This document shows, piece after piece, positions 59,441 to 64,000 of a stretch of DNA of 64,000 nt. Source of the stretch: Rhipicephalus microplus (Eukaryota > Arthropoda > Arachnida > Ixodida > Ixodidae); the NCBI RefSeq assembly GCF_043290135.1, contig NC_134703.1, positions 113,926,505 through 113,990,504 on the forward strand, given 5' to 3'. Below the pieces are notes generated by a model that saw only the letters and a list, made by a program, of their open reading frames with translations, did not search any database and had not been told where the DNA came from. The translations under genes were made by a program, and so were the position numbers. How positions within the stretch are numbered: the first letter of the stretch is position 1; each line of letters begins with the position of its first letter.

Positions 59441-59891
59441 AATACTTTATTAAAGACCATGAAAACAAAGCAGTGGTGTGGCTCCGTTGGGTACGAAACC
59501 GCCTCTGCGCAAAGCACACAAAACAGCCAGATGATGACCTACAAGAGCATATTATGGATGCCACCGAGGTTTTGGACGCAATGGGAGACACTCCGTCAAT
59601 GTCATATGTCATATGCTGCAGGCTCTACCACAAGGAATCCAGAAGAGGAAAGAAAGTCACTCGCTGTTGACACAGTTGAAACTTCTGCGTGCAAAGAGCC
59701 AAGTGAATCATGCAAGCAGCATACCCATAATGACTCCGCACAACCCCTAGCACAAGTAGGAGTTCCTATGAAGAGTGCTGTTGCGCTGACCCATAAAGAC
59801 GCCGAAGAACCACCAGTAGTACAAGATAGAGACTCTGGGCTGGATGCCGCAGAAAGTTCGTCACCTGCTTGCGCTGCAGCTCCGCAGCAGC
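59441..59891 (+). pseudogene. LINE ORF1, first part (split by B2)
   Basis: One frame gives VWLRWVRNRLCAKHTKQPDD and MDATEVLDAMGDTPSMSYV. After a shift near 59660 a second gives VDTVETSACKEPSESCKQHT, then an acidic Ala/Pro/Ser-rich stretch up to ACAAAPQQ where B2 begins. Assignment as ORF1 rests on position and on continuation at 60583. Confidence 0.5.
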
Positions 59892-60582
59892 TTTTAGATG
59901 CGGAGCATCTTATACTCGCGCCTTGTAGTGCGCCGTCCGCGTCGTCCGCGCCGTCCACACCGCTTCTCAAACATTCGACAGCTGACGCGCGCGCATGCGC
60001 CGTCGCGCCGTCGCCCACTCTTCCACCATCTGTGCATCCCTTCCTCCTCTACACACCGCGCGCGCTTCACTCCTCCACCATCTGTGCACCCTTCCTCCTC
60101 TACACACCGCGTTCGACATCTACAATTCTCCTGATTCTCCAGTGGACGCGCATGTGGCGTCGCGCTTCGAGAACATTCAACAGCTGACAGTGCATGCGCC
60201 GTCGTGCTGTATATATACTCAAGGTCGGCGCTCGCTCGCTCAGTTGCCGCTCGTCGGTTGGTTTGTACGGCGCGTCGACGTCCAAGGTCGCGGTGAAATG
60301 AATTCCAACGAATCCACAAACACAATGATCGACGTCCCTTCGACCAGCGCCGCCCTTTCGCATACGTGTGTACGTGTTCACTCATTTAACACCCCCTCCT
60401 ACAACCACGTTAACCAATTTAGCCATCGACCCAAGTAAGTCGCAATTTAACACCCCATTTCACAACCACGTTAACCAATTTAGCCATCGACCCAAGTAAG
60501 TCGCACTTTAACACCCCGTTAACCAATTATATGGTCCGCATCCTCCTCAGTGTTCCCCCGAGGGAAGCTGCGGGCAATTTTT
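59892..60582 (+). mobile_element. Helentron-like element, family B, copy B2
   Basis: Same ends and contents as B1 (TTTTAGATGCGGAGCATCTT to GCTGCGGGCAATTTTT), nearly identical in sequence. It differs by a 61-bp tandem duplication near 60374-60500 that doubles the block ending in the splice donor (GTAAGT at 60435-60440 and 60496-60501). It splits LINE ORF1 at QQ / HHGAVSEDN. The ORF1 frame is restored if two Ts (or five) remained at the empty site, which would fit the TT target preference known for Helentrons (inference). Confidence 0.75.
60210..60244 (+). promoter_or_regulatory. RNA polymerase II core promoter in B2
   Basis: TATATATA at 60210 and TCAGT with its A at 60242, the same 32-bp spacing as in B1. 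The short exon follows at ATG 60298. Confidence 0.6.
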
Positions 60583-60828
60583 CATCATGGTGCAGTGTCG
60601 GAAGATAATATGCAGATCTCTACGGATGCAGCAATACTGAGACGTCGCGCATCGTCCAGCTCGGATTCAAGCAAAGGGAGCGACCCAGCGTCAGTGACTA
60701 AGGAGTCACGCCGTCGCCGAAAGTCCATGCCAAAGGGGAAGTGTCGCCGATCCCGATCTAGGAGGCCTGCTGGGGGCTCACGGGAAGTCTCAGCGCCAAC
60801 TCTTGGGACTCATCAAGAGGGACAATAA
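60583..60828 (+). pseudogene. LINE ORF1, C-terminal part
   Basis: Continues after B2 as HHGAVSEDNMQISTDAAILR, then a basic Ser/Arg region (KESRRRRKSMPKGKCRRSRS), and stops just before ORF2. A basic C-terminus fits nucleic-acid binding by ORF1. Confidence 0.6.
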
Positions 60829-60849
60829 GCGAATTAGAAGGTAGTCACC

Positions 60850-61740
60850 ATGGCGCAGTCTGAGCGACTCATATTTGCCACCTTGAACGTACGCGGCCTT
60901 AGGTCTTCGCAGAAACAAGCACAGCTCCGTAGACTTCTCAATCAGAAGCGTCTCGACTTTGTCGTCATTCAAGAGACAAAGATCGAGAGCGAGGAAGAGA
61001 CCGAGAAGGCCCTGTGGCCTTTTCTGTCTCAGTTTAATGTGTGTGTCTCACATGCTAAAGGTTTATCTGCGGGCTGTTGGTTGTTCCTGAGAAAGAGCCT
61101 ACCCTGTTCAGCATTCTGCACTAGTGTTGATGAAGAGGGCAGGTATATATGCTGTGAAGTTTTGTTGCAAGGAGTGCCATGGAGAATTATCAATCTATAT
61201 GCGTTTAATGATGTTCCGAAACGACTTGAGTTATTTGAAAAAGTGCGTAATTTAATTGACGTCGACAGATGCACGGTACTTATGGGAGATTTGAACTGCG
61301 TGTGTGAAGCTATTTATCGTTATAATTCGTCTAGAAAGAGACAGGAGTGGTGAGCTTTTATCCGGTACTGTAGATAAAGCAGGACTAATTGACATCGGGG
61401 TCTCGAATCGGGCAACAGCATAAAAGTACTAGGAAGTTATCATGCTCGCCTTGACCGGATTTACGTGTCCTCATCACTCCTTTCTCGTAAAATGTTCTGC
61501 AGCACCGAAGCTGTATCATTCTCAGACCATTGTATTGCCATAGCGCAAATTGGTGAAAATCGTCACAAACAATTCCATCCACAGTGGGCCCTTTGGAAAA
61601 TTAATGCGAAGCTCCTCTGTGATCATGAATTCATGAATCGCGTCCAGATGGCATTAAGGCAATCTTTTTCGATTGGTTTTCATATCTTCGCTGCTTGGGA
61701 GCTTTTTAAACAAGAAGTTCATGCTATAGCTTTATAAATC
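60850..61740 (+). pseudogene. LINE ORF2 endonuclease domain
   Basis: Starts at ATG 60850 (MAQSERLIFATLNVRGLRSS), open to 61353. APE-type endonuclease motifs are all present: TLNVRGL, VVIQETKIE, RIINLYAFNDVP and LMGDLNCV. After a break near 61350 it resumes with HARLDRIYVSSSLLS and FSDHCIAIAQI (SDH). The enzyme would nick DNA to prime reverse transcription. At least one frameshift breaks it. Confidence 0.85.
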
Positions 61741-62247
61741 GGGGCTGTTAAGTCTTTCTATCCAAAGAATGATGAAAAGATACTTGTTAAAAGTCTTTGC
61801 AATTTTTATGAGATGGAATGCGAAATGCCGGGAAAGTACATCAAAGACATTGAGAATATTAAGTGCCAACTACAGAGATATGAAGCTGCTCGCTACCAAG
61901 GGGCACGTTTTAGACCTCGGAACCAGCGCACTTTAAATTCTGAGCAACCGACGCGCCAAGCTATACTTGATGAGCAACGCCATGCGATTTCTAAAGTTAT
62001 TCCAGACTTGTACTTTAACTATGTGCTCATAAAAGACAACGGAGACATTACTTTGGCGTTCGAAACGTACTATAACAGTTTATTTAGCTCTCCCTCTGAT
62101 TATCTTGACGCTCACATCAAGGCTAGTTTTGTTTCTCTTGTGAACCCCTTGAAGGACAATGATTGTGCAGTTATATGGGCCCATTACTATACAGGAAATC
62201 GAGCAAGGAATCGACAACTTGCTTTTATTGAAAACACCGGGCCCTGA
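61741..62247 (+). pseudogene. LINE ORF2 linker region
   Basis: A 144-residue frame (61813-62247) with basic and helical content (MECEMPGKYIKDIENIKCQL, YFNYVLIKDNGDITLAFETY, ending in a shift near the KTPGPDG block). This is the region between endonuclease and reverse transcriptase. It overlaps the next frame by about 90 bp, marking a frameshift. Confidence 0.65.
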
Positions 62248-63949
62248 TGGCATCTCAGGTGAATTTTACAAAGCTTACAAGAAAACACTTGCTCCTATAT
62301 TGCTGAATATTTTTGAGATGAGTTATGACATGGATACACTCCCACAATCTTTTTGCAAAAGCCACACTGTGTTAATACCGAAAACAACTGATAAGGAAAA
62401 ACTTCACTTCGTCGAGGGCTACAGACCAATATCGCTGTCAAACGTGGACTACAAAGTATTTGCAAAAGTATTAGCAAATAGATTTCAATTTGCTATGTCG
62501 ATCGTCATTGGGTCTCATCAGACATGTGGAATCAGAGGTATATCCATACAAACCAATATACATGTCGCTCGAACAGTGCTTCAATACTGTCATGGTTCTC
62601 AAAAACATCTTGCAATGCTACAGGTAGACCTTGCAAAAGCTTTTGATCGTGTTCGTCATTCCTTCCTTTTTTCTCTTCTCGAACAAGCTAATGTTAGCAA
62701 AGTTGTTCTCAAAGGCGTTAAACTGTGCTATAATGAATGCTCAACTCGTCTGATAGTTAATGGTCAACTCTCCAAGCCAGTTTTTATTCGCTCTTCTGTA
62801 AAACAGGGATGCCCGATGTCACCTCTTTTATTTGCACTTTATCTAGAACCACTGTGCTTAAGCATAATACAGTCGGATTGCATTCGTGGCTTTAGTATAT
62901 TAGTCAGTGAATTTAAAGTATTCGCTTATGCAGACGATGTCGCATTCTTTTGCACAGATAAACCAAGTGTCGAAAATGTGGTATATAGTATTGAAAAGTT
63001 TGGCGTAGTATCGGGAGCTCGTTTAAGTTCCTCTAAAAGTTTAGGAGTGTGGTTTGGCTTGTGGGGTAGCACACCGAACCACTTTGCAGGGATTAATTGG
63101 ACAAGAACTTCTCCAACATACCTCGGTGTACCATTGCATGCATATAGATTCAGTGCGCAAAAGGAACGCATCCCTAAGCTTGAACGACAGGCCCAGACAT
63201 TTGTTTCCTATCGACTTTCGATATTTTGGAGAGCTGAAGCTTGCAATACTTTCTTAGCGACAAAGCTTTACTATGTATTGCAACTTATTCATTGCGCAAG
63301 ATTTTATATACAACGCTTTCATCGGATTTTCGCTACTTTCATATGGTCTTCGACTTTTGAGCCCATGCGTCGTGATAATATATTCAAGCCAGTTAGTGAG
63401 GGTGGGTTAGGACTAAAACACCTTTATCTATGGCAAATAGTGTCCCGATTCTTCTTTTTTCGAGACAATTCCCATCCTGTAATCCGTTCCTTTTTGCAGG
63501 TTACACTTGTTGATTGCCTACCAGATTTAATTGTTTCATCCAACTTCTCCGAACGCCCATGCTTGTGGGGATTCATGCAGGAAGTTTACCTCGCAGTTCA
63601 GTTCCTTAAAGCTCGCTTTTCTGTAGAATACCGGTACACAGTATCACGCAAGGTGCTGTATAAGGACCTACTGAGTACACTCTTCCCACCTCCATTGTAC
63701 CGTTCACTGAACTCCAATCTTCCAGGCCACGATGTGTTGAAGCGAGTGCGCAAAATGTACATTCCACCGAATTCAAAAACATTCTTCTATAAACTCCACT
63801 CTGAAACATTGGCGGTAAACACATGGTTAGAAAGAAAAGGTATTTTCATTCCGTCTGTTAGCTGCCATCTATGTGATGTGCCGGAAACGATTGAACATTG
63901 CTTTGTTAGCTGCAAAGATGCCATACTGTTTTGGGATGTCCTTCAGTGA
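62159..63949 (+). pseudogene. LINE ORF2 reverse transcriptase, long intact stretch
   Basis: 596 open residues. Motifs in order: LLLKTPGPDGISGEFYKAYK, RPISLSNVDYKVFAKVLANR, SHQTCGIRG, LQVDLAKAFDRVRHSFLF (motif A aspartate), VKQGCPMSPLLFALYLEPL (motif B), FKVFAYADDVAFFC (YADD intact near 62928), TYLGVPLHAYRF, and a C-terminal CHLCDVPETIEHCFVSC zinc motif. It stops at TGA 63947-63949, where the related copy at 58995 region has CGA, so this stop is a secondary C-to-T change. The frame should otherwise continue past the window edge. Confidence 0.85.
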
Positions 63950-64000
63950 GCACTGAAAAAACGTTTCGTCATTAATTCTCACACAATGCGTTATCTTCTG

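Larger units (their letters stand above)
59441..64000 (+). mobile_element. LINE-3 of this window: long + strand LINE, runs off the edge
   Basis: ORF1 (split by copy B2), endonuclease, long linker and a nearly continuous reverse transcriptase frame. It is the best-preserved LINE here, with intact catalytic motifs, but it has several frameshifts in ORF2 before the reverse transcriptase and a premature stop at 63947-63949. YRPISLSNVDYKVFAKVLAN and VDLAKAFDRVRHS point to the Tx1/L1 side (inferred). The 5' boundary is uncertain. Confidence 0.8.

Noticed and set aside
59371..59670. Host gene exon candidate upstream of LINE-3
   Set aside because: It continues into sequence that joins LINE ORF1 on the far side of B2, so a LINE origin is more likely; no splice sites frame it.
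54108..60438. 147- and 163-residue frames in B1 and B2
   Set aside because: They run through the TATA box and GC-rich duplications; their identity in both copies only reflects recent duplication. The short frame after the initiator is a better candidate.

Overview
The window looks like gene-poor, transposon-rich nuclear DNA of an arthropod, most probably a hard tick (Ixodida). The reasons are: no bacterial-style operons or ribosome binding sites; at least four copies of a tRNA-derived SINE resembling the Ruka-type SINEs known from ixodid ticks; several LINE families; two kinds of Ty3-type LTR retroelement; and many microsatellites. No complete host protein-coding gene, rRNA or functional tRNA was recognised. 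Apart from one weak 59-nt candidate exon (25690-25748), every recognisable coding sequence belongs to a mobile element, and almost all are broken. The species assignment is an inference from repeat content.

Layout. 1-17.1 kb: mostly anonymous DNA with one decayed LINE on the + strand (about 3.64-7.48 kb), simple repeats, an old SINE and LINE scraps. 17.1-22.07 kb: an LTR element (minus strand) with 1.16-kb LTRs and a perfect 5-bp target duplication that carries only gag and protease. 22-31.5 kb: anonymous DNA with a hAT-like miniature element, two long foldbacks and the first of seven Helentron-like elements. 31.5-37.1 kb: a Ty3/Gypsy element (minus strand) inside a SINE, with both target duplications preserved. 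37.5-44.3 kb: one minus-strand LINE split by three later insertions. 44.3-46.5 kb: a second, 5'-truncated minus-strand LINE. 47.3-54.0 kb: a repeat cluster split by a second gag-protease LTR element, itself hit by a young LINE tail. 54.1-57.4 kb: Helentron-like elements, a SINE carrying a LINE tail, and another repeat. 58.97-64 kb: a LINE tail followed head-to-tail by a much longer LINE of apparently the same family that runs off the window and is itself split by a Helentron-like element.

The most interesting signal is a set of three repeat families, here called A (3 copies), B (2) and X (2). They share an architecture expected of non-canonical Helitrons (Helentrons and their HINE derivatives): a short 5' mini-hairpin, a subterminal copy of that motif in inverse orientation near the other end, a small hairpin next to the 3' end, and a terminus of the form CTGC..CAATTTTT, with no visible target duplication. 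Families A and X also carry tetranucleotide arrays, and X has about 148-bp tandem core units. Family B carries what looks like an RNA polymerase II core promoter (TATA box plus TCAGT initiator at correct spacing), a short open exon and a consensus splice donor. Its two copies are nearly identical, so it may be a recently mobile promoter and first-exon carrier. The second notable signal is the pair of gag-protease LTR elements lacking most or all of pol.
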